Source: Catonia carolina
Taxonomy: Eukaryota > Arthropoda > Insecta > Hemiptera > Achilidae
NCBI GenBank assembly: GCA_035578175.1
Contig: JAQMRL010000010.1
Span: forward strand, 29,503,784 to 29,567,783
Direction of reading: 5' to 3'
Length of the DNA: 64,000 bases
The notes under the pieces are model-generated. The model was not told the DNA's origin and searched no databases. It worked only from the letters and a program-made list of their open reading frames with translations. The translations under genes and the position numbers were made by a program. Positions 33,645-44,200 of the stretch are shown in pieces. The first letter of the stretch is position 1. The number at the start of each line of letters is the position of its first letter.

Positions 33645-36600
33645 CTAGGCTGTAGGTAGTGGAGCGATATTGACTACCGGTCGACGGAAACTGCCTTGGG
33701 TAGTTCGTACTGTCACCACTCTCACTCGATTGTCTTTCCCAGGATGGATGTCTTCAATTCGTCCAAGCCGCCAATGAAGAACTGGAGACTTTTCTTTCAG
33801 GAAGACTATTGGATGTTTAGGTTGAGCAGGCAAGTCAGCATGGCGTAACCTACCCCCCACCCTAACGAAACCCAACAGGTCAACGAAGGGGCTGAGCCTC
33901 TGAAGGTATGCTGAAACATTCTTGCCCGCTTGAAGGGCTTTTATATCAGACTTAAAATATTGATGCTGAATTTCCTTAATCCAAAAATTTAAAGCCTTGC
34001 GCCATTCTTCAGCTGTAAGGCTGGAGTTCACTCGCTTGCCGGTCTGAAGGATGCTGATAAAGCGGAAACACCAGGCAGTTATCCTAATAAGCCGGGAAAA
34101 GGATGAAACCTTGTTGAGTAAATTCGTAATTAATGGTCCTAACTCTTCACTCCTTGTGCTTGTAACCATAGCAGATGGTTTACATTCTTCAAGGCTGTCT
34201 AAGGTGTTCAGATCGATGTTTTGTGAAGGCCATTGTTCTACTGGAGTAGTCAGCCATGCAGGTCCTGACCACCATAACGAGTTGCAAACTAAGTCTTCTG
34301 GATAAATCCCACGTGAAGCGTGGTCAGCAGGATTATCTTCAGATGACACATGGTTCCATGATTTTGGCGATGAGACATCAAGTATTTCACAAACTCTATT
34401 AGCTACGAATGTTTTGAGTAGATGTGGTGAAGTTTTCAACCAGGACAATACAGTTTTGGAGTCAGTAAACAAATAAATTTCTTTGAAATTAAGTTTGCTT
34501 GATAATATCTTATGCGTAAAATTGAAAAGTCGAGACAGAAGTAGAGCTCCACAAAGTTCTAGCCGAGGTATAGACACTGATTTTAATGGAGCAACCTTAG
34601 ATTTTGCAATTACTAATGATGATTTAACGGTAAAACGTGAGTCTTGCACTAATAGATAGATGACTGCACCATAACCCTTTTCTGAAGCGTCCGAAAATCC
34701 GGCGATAGAATAACTGACGTGCTCTTCAGTGAGGACAAATCGGTTGATTTTTATTTCTGAAAGTAATTCTAGTCTACTTGCTATCTTCCGCCACTCCTTT
34801 TCTAAAGATGATGGAACAGGATCATCCCAGTCTAGGCCTGACAGCCAAAGTTGCTGGAGTAGGCACTTTCCTCGCATAATAACTGGGGTTAGCCATCCCA
34901 GAGGGTCAAAAATGCGCGCAATCTGAGAAAGAATAGATCGTTTAGTAGGTGTTGCAGTGGTTAGCTCTATTTTGTAAGAGAAAGTATCTGATGAAGGTGT
35001 CCATTGTAGCCCCAATATTTTCATTACATGCTGACTCTCCAAGTCTAGAGGCACTGATGATTCTATGAATTGTTTTGGAATATCTTGTAGCAAAGCAGGG
35101 TTGTTACTAGACCATTTATGTAATTCGAATCCTCCCCGGGCTAAAAGATTTATGAGCTGGTCACGTAGTTTTAAGGTTTCTTCCAATGTTTCTGCGCCAG
35201 TTAGAATATCATCCATGAATACATCTTCTTGTAGCACAGCAGCAGCTTGAGGGTAGACATGCTGTTCATCTTGAGATAACTGTTTCAATACCCGCAACGC
35301 TAGGAACGGGCTTGATGCTACACCATATGTTAGCGTTTGGAGCTCAAACTCTTGTATAGATTGTTCTTGAGATTCGCGCCAGAGAATATGTTGATATTTT
35401 CTTTCTTCTGGAAGGATTTGAATCATCCTGTACATCTTGATTATGTCCGCTGTTAAAACGAAAGGATGAAGTCTGAATCGAATAATAATTTCCGTGATGT
35501 CTCGCTGTAGCTTAGGTCCAGTGAAAACCACATCATTTAACGACTTTCCAGAAGTGGTCTTGAAAGAAGCGTCAAAAACTACTCGGAGTTTAGTTGACGT
35601 ACTAGCTTCACGGATCACACAGTGATGTGGAATGAAAAACTTTCCATTTGGAGAAAGGCTTTGTGGCACCTTTTCCATGTGACCAAGAGATTCGTACTGG
35701 TTTAAGAATTCTTGGTATGCAATTTTAAGATCAGGCTGACGAGCCAAACGGCGTTGAGTTGATCTTAATCTTGATTGAGCTAGTTCATATGACTCTCCTA
35801 ACTCTTGCACAGACGGTTTTAAAAGCATTGGAACTACAAAGCGTCCACTTGGTTCTCGATAATGATGAGCTAAAAACATTTCTTCACTAAGAGTATCTTC
35901 TGGGTTTGGAGGAATTTGGCGTGGAATTTCTTCTGTTTCCCAGAACATTTTCAACGAGTTATCTAACGAGCTATTGGATGAAGTCAAACAGGTTGAAATC
36001 AAAGTAGTTGGAGGTTTGAGAGCCTGTATCTTTCCTGTAACTACCCAGCCAAAGACACTATGCATTGCTGAAAGACCAGTAGGCGTAGTTATAGTCTGGC
36101 CATCGTAAACATAAGGAAATATATCTCCAGCAATCAGAAAATCTATTTCAGCAGGTTTATCAAAGTTGGGATCTGCCAAGAACAGATGTTTAAAATGATT
36201 GCAGGTTGATTCTGGAATCTTTGTAGAGGGCATGTCTAACGTTATCTTCGGCAATATAATAGCTTCAGTATTGAACTGAGGTTGATCAGAGTCCCTTGGT
36301 TTGAAAAGGCACGTAACTATTCCTTTTGCATCAGAAATTTTGTTCTGTCCTAAGCCAGCGACAGAAATATTGCACGTTTTATGCGGTAGGCCTAAGCGCA
36401 AGGCGCACGATGACGTAATGAAAGAGGTTTGCGCCGCGGAATCAATAAGTGCGCGTACATATTGAAAACTGTTATTTGCGTCCCTTATGCCGATAATTGC
36501 TGTGCCGAGGACGACTGAAATTGAATGTTTTGCTTTGTCCGTATTCACATTAGAGTGACACGAAGTCAAGTCATTGGCGCTAACAGATGATGCTAATGTA

Positions 36601-37937
36601 TTATTCTGAATGACTGAAGTTGAATTATTCGGCTGACCGGGAGTATTGATTACAGGTAGTATAGATTCTGGTACAGTGGTTTCAAAGTGTAAAAATGAAT
36701 GATGCCTTCCACCGCATTTTAAACAATTAGTTTTTGATGGGCACGCAGCGATCTGATGCGAACTTTTCAAACAATTAAAACAAAGCTTCAGTTTTGTAAC
36801 TTGCTCTTTGCGTTGAGGCAAACCTAGGCGAAGAAAATTTGGGCATTTGAAAACGGTATGAGGCTGACTGCACACCGGACAATGAGTTTTCTGTGTTTGT
36901 TGTTTAACTACGGCCGACGTATGAGTCGAGACTGGATTATAAGGACGAGGTCTGATCGTGTTGCTACCAGTAAATTTGTTGTCAGGTGACAATGCTGACG
37001 ATTTGACAGACTTATTATTCGACGATTTTCCGGTCCAAATTGATGGTTCCGAAATTTCTAGAATTCGAGACTGATTTTGAAGGAATTCCGCTAATAACTC
37101 AAAGGTCGGAATGTCAACACTACTATGGTGCATCTCGAATTGTTTTCGAGTTTGATGCGGCAAGTTTCGTAAGGCAACAAATAAGATTATGAAATCTGCT
37201 AAATCTGGTATACCAACTGCTTTTAGTGCAGTAACTTGTTCACAAAAATTTGATAAAAAATGAGATAACGATGCAGCTGATTCTGTAATTCTTGGTTGAT
37301 AGTTGAAAACCGCATCGAGTAAGCCGTTTCCCAACACTCTCTTATTATGGTATTTGCTCTTAAGTGATCTCCATACTATATCATAATTGGCATCGGTAAT
37401 TTGCAAGGAATGAGCTATTGCTAATGCAGGACCAGATAAACAAGATAACAGATAATGAAATTTTTCAATTGCTGTAAGCCCACTATTATTATGAATGAGA
37501 GAGATAAAACTATCATAAAATGGAATCCACTTAGTTAAAGTCCCATCGAATCTAGGAAGGTTAATTTCCGGTAAACGGGGACGAACAAGTTTCTTTTCTG
37601 ATTTGGTCTCGGTTACAGAAATCTCAACTGGACTGCAATATTTTTTATAAGCAGCAATTGTTTTGAAATATAATTCTTCAAATGCCGTAGTTGAAGCGAC
37701 TGTCGGGTCTGAACTCAAATCTTTATTTATCTTAACGGAAAGAGAGTAAATCTCTTCTTGTGTGGATTCAAATTGGTTAAAGGTTTCCTTTAAATTTTCA
37801 AATCTTACTTTGAACTCGTCCAATTTAATTGGATCCGAAAGTTGCGCTATTAAATCATGTAAGCTTTGGATTCGGCGGAAAAGTTTTTCCCGACGTGAAA
37901 TTGCCCCTTTTAAGGCGGCTTCTAATTTTTCAGCCAT
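33645..37937 (-). CDS. BEL/Pao Gag-Pol polyprotein lacking the integrase core
   Basis: One uninterrupted 1430-residue frame. The start MAEKLEAALKGAISRREKLF is the first Met after the leader. Domains: Gag (about 1-340, with LPRFDGTLTKWIPFYDSF of the DUF1759 type), CCHC-like zinc knuckles (about 355-420, including CFNCLKSSHQIAAC), an aspartic protease (near 499, ALIDSAAQTSF), reverse transcriptase (about 740-960; LRVVFDAS, ADIIKMYRMI, and FMDD near 908), RNase H (about 1078-1200; FSDASEKGYGAV, FTDSKTVLSWL), and a C-terminal DUF5641-like end (WRLGRIEDIHPGKDNRVRVV). Between HPIV (about 1377) and FLKEKSP the H2C2 finger and DDE integrase normally found in BEL/Pao are absent without breaking the frame. 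It may still form particles and reverse-transcribe; it should not integrate unaided. Confidence 0.95.
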   Translation of the reverse strand: MAEKLEAALKGAISRREKLFRRIQSLHDLIAQLSDPIKLDEFKVRFENLKETFNQFESTQEEIYSLSVKINKDLSSDPTVASTTAFEELYFKTIAAYKKYCSPVEISVTETKSEKKLVRPRLPEINLPRFDGTLTKWIPFYDSFISLIHNNSGLTAIEKFHYLLSCLSGPALAIAHSLQITDANYDIVWRSLKSKYHNKRVLGNGLLDAVFNYQPRITESAASLSHFLSNFCEQVTALKAVGIPDLADFIILFVALRNLPHQTRKQFEMHHSSVDIPTFELLAEFLQNQSRILEISEPSIWTGKSSNNKSVKSSALSPDNKFTGSNTIRPRPYNPVSTHTSAVVKQQTQKTHCPVCSQPHTVFKCPNFLRLGLPQRKEQVTKLKLCFNCLKSSHQIAACPSKTNCLKCGGRHHSFLHFETTVPESILPVINTPGQPNNSTSVIQNNTLASSVSANDLTSCHSNVNTDKAKHSISVVLGTAIIGIRDANNSFQYVRALIDSAAQTSFITSSCALRLGLPHKTCNISVAGLGQNKISDAKGIVTCLFKPRDSDQPQFNTEAIILPKITLDMPSTKIPESTCNHFKHLFLADPNFDKPAEIDFLIAGDIFPYVYDGQTITTPTGLSAMHSVFGWVVTGKIQALKPPTTLISTCLTSSNSSLDNSLKMFWETEEIPRQIPPNPEDTLSEEMFLAHHYREPSGRFVVPMLLKPSVQELGESYELAQSRLRSTQRRLARQPDLKIAYQEFLNQYESLGHMEKVPQSLSPNGKFFIPHHCVIREASTSTKLRVVFDASFKTTSGKSLNDVVFTGPKLQRDITEIIIRFRLHPFVLTADIIKMYRMIQILPEERKYQHILWRESQEQSIQEFELQTLTYGVASSPFLALRVLKQLSQDEQHVYPQAAAVLQEDVFMDDILTGAETLEETLKLRDQLINLLARGGFELHKWSSNNPALLQDIPKQFIESSVPLDLESQHVMKILGLQWTPSSDTFSYKIELTTATPTKRSILSQIARIFDPLGWLTPVIMRGKCLLQQLWLSGLDWDDPVPSSLEKEWRKIASRLELLSEIKINRFVLTEEHVSYSIAGFSDASEKGYGAVIYLLVQDSRFTVKSSLVIAKSKVAPLKSVSIPRLELCGALLLSRLFNFTHKILSSKLNFKEIYLFTDSKTVLSWLKTSPHLLKTFVANRVCEILDVSSPKSWNHVSSEDNPADHASRGIYPEDLVCNSLWWSGPAWLTTPVEQWPSQNIDLNTLDSLEECKPSAMVTSTRSEELGPLITNLLNKVSSFSRLIRITAWCFRFISILQTGKRVNSSLTAEEWRKALNFWIKEIQHQYFKSDIKALQAGKNVSAYLQRLSPFVDLLGFVRVGGRLRHADLPAQPKHPIVFLKEKSPVLHWRLGRIEDIHPGKDNRVRVVTVRTTQGSFRRPVVNIAPLPTA

Positions 37938-38896
37938 TTTTTAAGGCGATTGAAATTAAAATAAATTTTTATTTTTCTTGATAGTAAATAAATTTAGTAT
38001 TTTAATTTGAAATAATATGGTTTAAATGTGATAAACGTAGTTTCAAAAATAAAAATAAATTGATTGAAGACTGTAGTAATAACTTGTAATCTAATAAATA
38101 GATATTCAATATTCGGTAATAAACAACATTTTAAACTGTACTATAAATGTATCAGAATAAATTTTTAAATTAATCGTATTTATTAAAATTATCTATTTTA
38201 ATAAATTAAATGAATTTGCAGAATCGTTGAAAGTAAATCGTTTTGATAATATCGTTGCGATTAATAATTTGTTGAGATAAGAAATCGTTGATAAGGATAT
38301 TATTGTAAAATGTTTTACAATCGGGCTTGAAAAAACCGGTTTATGAAAACGTACCGATGCGTACACAAACTTTCTTGTACAACCTAGACCATAGATTAGT
38401 GATACTGATATGTTATATGATATTAATATTGATGACCATAATATAACATCCAAAATAATTTCTTTATATTAAATGAATGCTTTTACATAATATACAAAAA
38501 GAAAATAATTATTTGAACCCAAGAAAATGACTTATAAACTTGTTTATAAAATAATAAAAAGTTTTTAAGTTGACGACGTATTTAAGTCTATAAACAAATT
38601 TTATAATTAAACATTACTTACGTACATGTATTTAAGTATAAAAATACCTTTCCTTTTTATTGTGAATAACTTTGTTTCCATATACGAAAAAATACGGCTC
38701 GCGTATTCGGGCTTCCCAAACGAACACTACTAAAAAAATACAATACTAGTCATTGACGGTATACACTGATACGCAATACACTGAATTCGAATCCGGACTT
38801 GGATAACCGAAACACTGGTTTCGAACCCGATCGCGGACGACTAAAAACTTTTTAATAGACTGGTTTCGAATCCGGACGCGGATGATCAAAAAACTA
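37938..38896 (-). other. BEL/Pao 5' untranslated leader with tRNA-arm-like repeats
   Basis: Non-coding DNA between the 5' LTR and the Gag start. Next to the LTR, three spaced copies of TTCGAAYCCG (38786, 38820, 38865) resemble a tRNA T-arm sequence. They are candidates for the primer-binding region, but I could not match a specific tRNA. Confidence 0.6.
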
Positions 38897-39133
38897 TGTC
38901 CATAAAGCCAGGTTACGAACATAAATTTAAATGGACTGTAAATCCTAATTTTTATTCTAGTTACCTGTACTGGCATGGAGCGAGGTAACTAGTAGACTGT
39001 GTACGTTCCGTACGCGTTCCAAAAGACAACTCTTCTTATCGGAAAGCCTGGTTCGTGTAGATACCGGTCAGCTGCAAGTAAGCGGCGGCACTAGTCGAAT
39101 GCGAGGGAAGCCCGCGAGTTTAAAGTTCTAACA
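38897..39133 (-). repeat. BEL/Pao 5' LTR
   Basis: 237 bp with TG...CA ends, near-identical to 33254-33490. By orientation it should hold the promoter for the Gag-Pol transcript. Confidence 0.95.
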
Positions 39134-39139
39134 GTAAAT

Positions 39140-39377
39140 GTATGTTAAATTAGCGTACTGCAATTATAAAGGAATTTTTATATTGTTCACAAGGGAAATT
39201 TATTCTTTGTTATTGTTAGATTTTTATGATTAGGCCTATCTTTCTTCTTCAAAATTACAATCAATTAAATTTTTAATTACGCAATAAAATTTTATATTTT
39301 TTACTGAATAATTGAAGTATTCATTAATTTGTCAGGTGGGACCTCTTGCCGGAAGAAAAATGAGTTGTTAGGGTCAG
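39140..39377. other. AT-rich intron DNA
   Basis: Nothing recognised between the BEL/Pao and the Helitron-like block. Confidence 0.45.
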
Positions 39378-39759
39378 TCTATAACAATATTATATAGACA
39401 AAGCGTGTTTTTTTTAGCAGGCTAATTTCTAAAACTACTGAACGGATTTTCATGAAATGTTTACAGCATATTCGTATTTATATTCACAGCAACATTTTAT
39501 TTTAAAATTTTCAAAAATGATAACCCTAAGGGCCCTATTGAAGATTTACATAAAGATGTATGTGTGCGTATGAGAGAGAACCTTGTGTGTGTGTGTGTGC
39601 GTATGAGAGAGAACGAGAAAGAGAGAGATAAGAGAGAGAGAGAATATGTTGGAGTATACAGTAGCTAGCAGCTACACAATTTCTGTTACCATATTTATTT
39701 ATTTTTAAATTGGTTAAGCCTACACAATATTTCGCGTGCGAAGCCGCGCGGGATATACT
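39378..39759 (+). mobile_element. Short Helitron-like element with GA/GT microsatellite
   Basis: It begins TCTATAACAATATTATATAG and carries AAACTACTGAACGGATTTTC just inside, common at Helitron-type 5' ends. It ends near a GC-rich GCGTGCGAAGCCGCGCGGG hairpin, typical of a Helitron 3' end. A GTGTGT/GAGAGA microsatellite lies at 39560-39645. No ORF. Confidence 0.45.
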
Positions 39760-39765
39760 TCTTCT

Positions 39766-40038
39766 TCAGGTGCCTTCTCCATTACGAAGGTTGGCTATCA
39801 TCATGGTCAGTCGTACCTTGTCCACTGCTGCTCTGAAAAGGTCATGCGACGAGCTGTTAAACGCTTCTCTCAGGTTTCTTAACCAGAATATTACTCTGCG
39901 TCCCACCGAGCGTTTACCAACGAGTTTCCCTTGAATTATGAGATGCAGATTCTCGTATTTAGGCCCCCTCATGATGTGTCCAAGGTATATCAGTTTTATT
40001 ATCTTTATGCTCTGCAGGATTTCCAGCTCTTTCCCCAT
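39766..40038 (-). pseudogene. Non-LTR reverse transcriptase, C-terminal fragment
   Basis: The minus-strand frame has KLIYLGHIMRGPKYENLHLI, GKRSVGRRVIFWLRNLREAF and LFRAAVDKVRLTMMIANLR, the conserved end of many insect RTE-like pol proteins. All catalytic motifs are missing. Confidence 0.82.
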
Positions 40039-40079
40039 TCTTCTGAGTTAAATTTAAAGTTTTTCTATGTTAAAGATTA

Positions 40080-40396
40080 GGTGGGTGGACAAAATAAGTA
40101 ATTTAGAGGTTCTTAGGCGAGTGGATGAAAAAAGAAGTATATGAAAGTATCTTACCAGAAGAAGGGATAGGCTAGTGGGGCATATCTTAAGACATCCAGG
40201 TATCGGGCTATCAATAATGGAGGGTAATATTGAGGGAGTAAATTGTAGAGGGAGACAAAGATTAAAATATATGAAGCAAATTACAAAAGATGAGGGTGTT
40301 ACAGGTATGTATATGAAACGACTTGTGCAAGATAGCTTGGACAGCTTGGAGAACTGCATCAAACTAGTCGAGAGACTGATGACAAAAAAAAGTTAA
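40080..40396 (+). pseudogene. Non-LTR reverse transcriptase, C-terminal fragment, other family
   Basis: With one stop (near 40140) the plus-strand frame gives WVDKISNLEVLRRVDEKRSI, RRRDRLVGHILRHPGIGLSI, EGNIEGVNCRGRQRLKYMKQ and an end at 40395. It lies head-to-head with the previous fragment. This is the post-RT region of a non-LTR pol protein. Confidence 0.75.
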
Positions 40397-40862
40397 ATTA
40401 TTTTTGACTTAAATTATTATTATCAGTATATCGAGAAGGAATAAATGTAATTACTAAAAAAACAACAAAATTGAAAAATAGAATATTGTTCATGAAGATC
40501 ATGTTACAAGGTCTCCTTAAATAATGCACAGATTATTTACATAATTCTACCGTGAATAAAAAAGTGTTTTATTTAATTGATTAAAGTTATTAAGTGTAAA
40601 AATATCATGTATAAATTTATTTATAAAACAAGTAAGTAGCTAACTGTTGTTATAAAAATTAAAACTTTTATTACATGAAAAAAATTAACAAAATCTAAAT
40701 AGTATTAGATGCTAATAGACATAACTAAAACAAATTAAATCGTTTTCTATCTCTCTTGCTCTTACACGTTTCACGCCCTTCTTTTATCAGATTATTGACG
40801 ACCTTGTTGAAATTCATTGAAAACCAACTAACCAGCTATATAACAAAATGTTCTTGTTTCAG
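40397..40862. other. Intron DNA before the P450 exon
   Basis: AT-rich, ending in the acceptor tract TTCTTGTTTCAG. No repeat is recognised. Confidence 0.6.
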
Positions 40863-40950
40863 GCAATTCTGACAAGTGAATCCGCAACCAACAAAAACCA
40901 GTCTTACCAATTTTTTAAAGACCAGTCAAATGGAATTTTTATTGCGTCAG
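40863..40950 (+). CDS. CYP4: Cytochrome P450 (CYP4 clan), exon 4 of the reading (helix B to B' region)
   Basis: The exon lies between TTCTTGTTTCAG and GTAAAC. It begins in phase 0 and leaves one base of a split Gly codon. The peptide AILTSESATNKNQSYQFFKD plus QSNGIFIASG matches the helix B / substrate-recognition-site-1 region of CYP4 proteins, where the segment before G(E/D)xWxxxRK usually reads G.(L/I)..S.G. Substrate-recognition residues are poorly conserved, so the function is open. Confidence 0.92.
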
Positions 40951-41179
40951 GTAAACAAATATTATTAGTACTACATATACATAAAATACAATCAATTTTA
41001 TAATTTTATTGTAAATGTATTTAAAGTGTGTTCCTCAAGGAAATGTTACAACATTGGTATGATCTTACAGGGAGATTTTATACCATGTATAGTAAGTAAT
41101 ATTGTCCATTTCTTTTTTGACACTTAATTGAAATTCAGTATCTGTTATTAAATTAATATAACAATTTCTAAATGTGAAG

Positions 41180-41795
41180 CTAATGATCCAAAACTTGATT
41201 TACTTGAAGGAGCGTGCAGTCATCACCACAGTCATGCAGTTGGCCAAAAGGATCTCTTGGCCAAAAGCGCTTCAAACGTCTACGCTGAGTACCCGGTATC
41301 GCCCTAGTGTACATATTTTGTATGAGGTTATCATGTAATTCAAATTTGTCATGCATCGTCTTGTATAGTTGTTTCGCGACATCAATTACGTATGGGATTT
41401 GTAAGTCTTTGTGCAAGAATGAGTTTGTGATGTAAAAGGGGCATTGCGTTATCGTTCGAAGAATCTTGTTCTGAATCACTTGTATACGTTTCGTGTATGA
41501 AGGTTTAGCAGATCCCAAAAGTTGAACTCCATATGTCCATTTTGGTCTTAAGACTGTCTTGTAGATTGTTAATTTGTATGACATGTTTAATTTAGAACGT
41601 CTATCGAGTAAGTAAGCGTTTCAGTTGATAGAAGCGTGTTTTGAGTTTGTGGCGTGTGTGTGTAACATGTGCGTTCCATGTAAGTTTTCTGTCCAAGTGT
41701 AAGCCTAAGTAGCGTGTTTGAGTAGTGTGAGGTAGCGGAATATTATTAATGTAAATGTCCATTTTTGGAAGATAATTTTGCAGCTCACATACTCA
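41180..41795 (-). pseudogene. Jockey-like non-LTR reverse transcriptase, C-terminal fragment
   Basis: The minus strand reads MDIYINNIPLPHTTQTRYLG, then LHLDRKLTWNAHV, then after a 1-base frameshift near 41600, LNMSYKLTIYKTVLRPKWTY, GVQLLGSAKPSYTKRIQVIQ and KILRTITQCPFYITNSFLHK, ending at 41180. YLGLxLDxxLTW and LYKxxxRPxxTYG are typical of Jockey-clade pol C-termini. Confidence 0.85.
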
Positions 41796-42059
41796 GCATT
41801 CCTCCGTTCTAGGCTTTTCTCCTTCCTTCCGTCCATCTGGTATTCTGCTTTAGTTCTTCATAGAAACCCTTGAAGTCAATAATCAGACCGTATTTAAATT
41901 TAGTCTGGTCAATTAGTAATATTTTTTTAGGTGTGAATTTTTTAAATTGTCATCCATCATTTTCCTTTGTCCGTCCGTCACATCCAGATATCAGAAACTA
42001 CAAGAGATACCAACAAATGGTTTTCGGATTCGTCATCTACACAAAAATTAGTGGTCCTA

Positions 42060-42340
42060 AATGGGGTTTGAAGTTCCGGTTTTGACTGAAAGTAGCCCAA
42101 AACCGGAAGTCAAGAAATCAAGTAGAAATTTTGAAACAAAAATTGTGTCATTTGATTCCTATTAAAAAGTAGATACAAAAATCATTGAATATGAAGTTCC
42201 GATTTCGACCGGAAATGACCCAAAACCGGAAGTCAAGAAATTAAAGTCGGAAATTTTAAACAAAAATAGTGTCATTCGATTTCTGTTAAAGAGTAGATAC
42301 AGAAATCACTAATGGTTTTTGGCATAGGTCAACGGTAAGT
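42060..42340. repeat. Tandem repeat array, second locus (about 2 units)
   Basis: Same unit as at 16390-16900: GAAGTTCCGGTTTTGACTG, CCAAAACCGGAAGTCAAGAA, GTGTCATTCGATTTC, AGAGTAGATACAGAAATCAC. Roughly two units, followed by ATGGTTTTTGGCATAGGTCA, also shared with the first array. Confidence 0.8.
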
Positions 42341-42494
42341 CTTTTTAAAAATTGTCATCAGCCATGAAACGCATTAAAAGGAATTTTTTTATTCCAGCTC
42401 TTAATATCTTTTGACTAACATTTTAAGTTTACTTTTAAGTGTCTTAAAAGGTTTGTTTTTGTCTATCATTCTGTACAGGCGTCTGTGGAATTTA

Positions 42495-42964
42495 AAATCT
42501 TCACTTTCTAATCGTTTTAATTAATCGTTGGTTTTCTTGTGTAATTCTACTCGTCCTTGCAATCTTTACTGTTCGCCTACTATCTTCGGATCAATTATCT
42601 TGCAGAGGCTCTCTCGCCCCCTTTCTCTCCTCTCTATCTCTGCCTTTCACTTACACTCTCTATATAACACCTTTTTTCTATCTCTCACTCTCTCCTCACC
42701 CCTAACCTCTTCAGTATCTTTTCAGTCTCCCTGTCTCTCTTCTTTTTCTACTCTCTCAAATTCCTTCTTTTAGACCAACATTCTCGGTCATTCTAAGACC
42801 TCATTGGCGTACAGTTACACAGGTTTTATCACAGTATTATAATGTCTGACCTTGGATTGTCTCGAGAGTGCTTTCTTCTTATACATGTGGTGAATTCTTT
42901 GGACTGCATCAGCCATCTTTTCTCGTCTGCTCTTGTTAGCTTTATTTTTGTTGGTTGTATTACC
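42495..42964 (-). pseudogene. Non-LTR reverse transcriptase fragment plus CT-rich stretch
   Basis: The minus strand from about 42964 to 42790 encodes NKANKSRREKMADAVQRIHH, MYKKKALSRQSKVRHYNTVI and KPV, then after a stop LYANEVLRMTENVG, resembling the RT C-terminal region of RTE-like elements. The adjoining 42595-42760 is CT-rich low-complexity DNA. Confidence 0.65.
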
Positions 42965-43775
42965 TACTGTCTCTATAACATGATGACCTCCTGCAGAAAG
43001 GAGCAATATGCGGATTGTAAAACTATTTGAGAAAACATAACTAATTTTTTTTAAGTAACTGAAACTTGTCGAAAATGACGTATTTTTATAAAACAAAGAA
43101 TTTCACATGTTTTTTGTTTTATAAAATTATTTCAGAAAAACAATGTATAATTTAGTAAAAGTTTTGTTTTTGAAGAAAAAAACACATTTTTTCAAATACA
43201 TCGTCATTGTTCAACAACTATTTCACGGATTAACATAATACGTGGCAGGTTTGTTCTGTAATAATTATGGAAAACGATGATGCAATAAAATTTAACAAAA
43301 AATAGTTACTTTTTAAGTTAACGAGAATAGTGTTTTTTCTTCAAAAACAAAACTTTTACTAAATTATACATTATCTTATTAAGCGTGCGTTTTTCGAAAT
43401 AATTTTATAGAACAAAAAACATGCGAAATTTATTTATTTTTTTAAATTTTATTTAACGTCGCTTCAACATCAAGGTCATTAGCGACGACTTTGGGGTGTA
43501 ACTTTGTGTAATGAGGATGAAATGATTGTTTGTAACGTATGAAAATATGCCGTGCCTGAGTGGGATTCGAACCCAGGACCGCATGATGAGAGGCGAGCAC
43601 GTTACCAACTGCGCCAATGCGGCCGGCGAAATTTATTGTTTTATAAAAATGCGTCATTTTCGATAAGTTTCAGTTGCTTTAAATTAAAAAAATTAGGTAT
43701 GTTTCATAAAATAATTTTACAATCTGCATATTTCTCCCCTCTGCGGGAGGCCATCAAGTTACAAACAGACAGTAT
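42965..43775. mobile_element. Fold-back element with about 210-bp inverted arms
   Basis: The left arm (about 42980-43195) and right arm (about 43325-43430 plus 43629-43770) are inverted copies: AAACTTTTACTAAATTATAC against GTATAATTTAGTAAAAGTTT, and AATGACG...AACTTGTCGAAAATG-type blocks. The loop is about 43196-43324. A SINE-A splits the right arm. No ORF. Confidence 0.8.
43434..43628 (-). repeat. SINE-A, long-tail form, inside the fold-back arm
   Basis: It has the tRNA-like head and the longer tail that contains AACGTCGCTTCAAC and CATTAGCGACGAC. GCGAAATTTATT flanks both ends as the target-site duplication. Confidence 0.88.
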
Positions 43776-44200
43776 CTATTGTCCATTTCTACAAAGAAAG
43801 TTACTCGAATACTTTTCCGTATTGTGTATTCAATGACGAACGGCTGTTTTGATATTCGTTATTATTTATGTTTTTTTAAATAATTGTACCTTTTCTGTAA
43901 GGTATTTTTATTCAAAACTAATTTGCTTTTAATATGGTAAGTACCCTTGAAACCCATCAACTTTGCCTTTTTTTAAGAAATTAAGTCATATAATTTAACA
44001 GTTGAACTAAATATGTACTACAATGGTCTATGAAAATTACGTTCAGACTTTACAAATAGCATCAAATTGTCAATGAAAGCGAAAATTTTCAAAAAGTTGA
44101 ACTTTTCGACCTTTTCTCGTTCAATTAATTTATGTTATGTAATATATCCAAAACTTTATTATGGTTTCCGCTTTATTAATGAGGTCTATTATGATTTTAG
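43776..44200. other. Intron DNA before the P450 exon
   Basis: AT-rich; ends with the acceptor ATGATTTTAG. Nothing else is recognised. Confidence 0.55.

Larger units (their letters stand above)
33254..39133 (-). mobile_element. BEL/Pao LTR retrotransposon, 5.9 kb, integrase-deleted
   Basis: A complete LTR-to-LTR element on the minus strand, flanked by a 5-bp duplication GTAAA (33249-33253 and 39134-39138). The 237-bp LTRs differ at a single base. One open frame encodes Gag, protease, reverse transcriptase and RNase H, but the integrase core is missing. A purine-rich tract (GGTGGGGGG on the minus strand) lies next to the 33254 LTR. It sits inside the 15.8-kb P450 intron, antisense to the gene. 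Confidence 0.95.
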
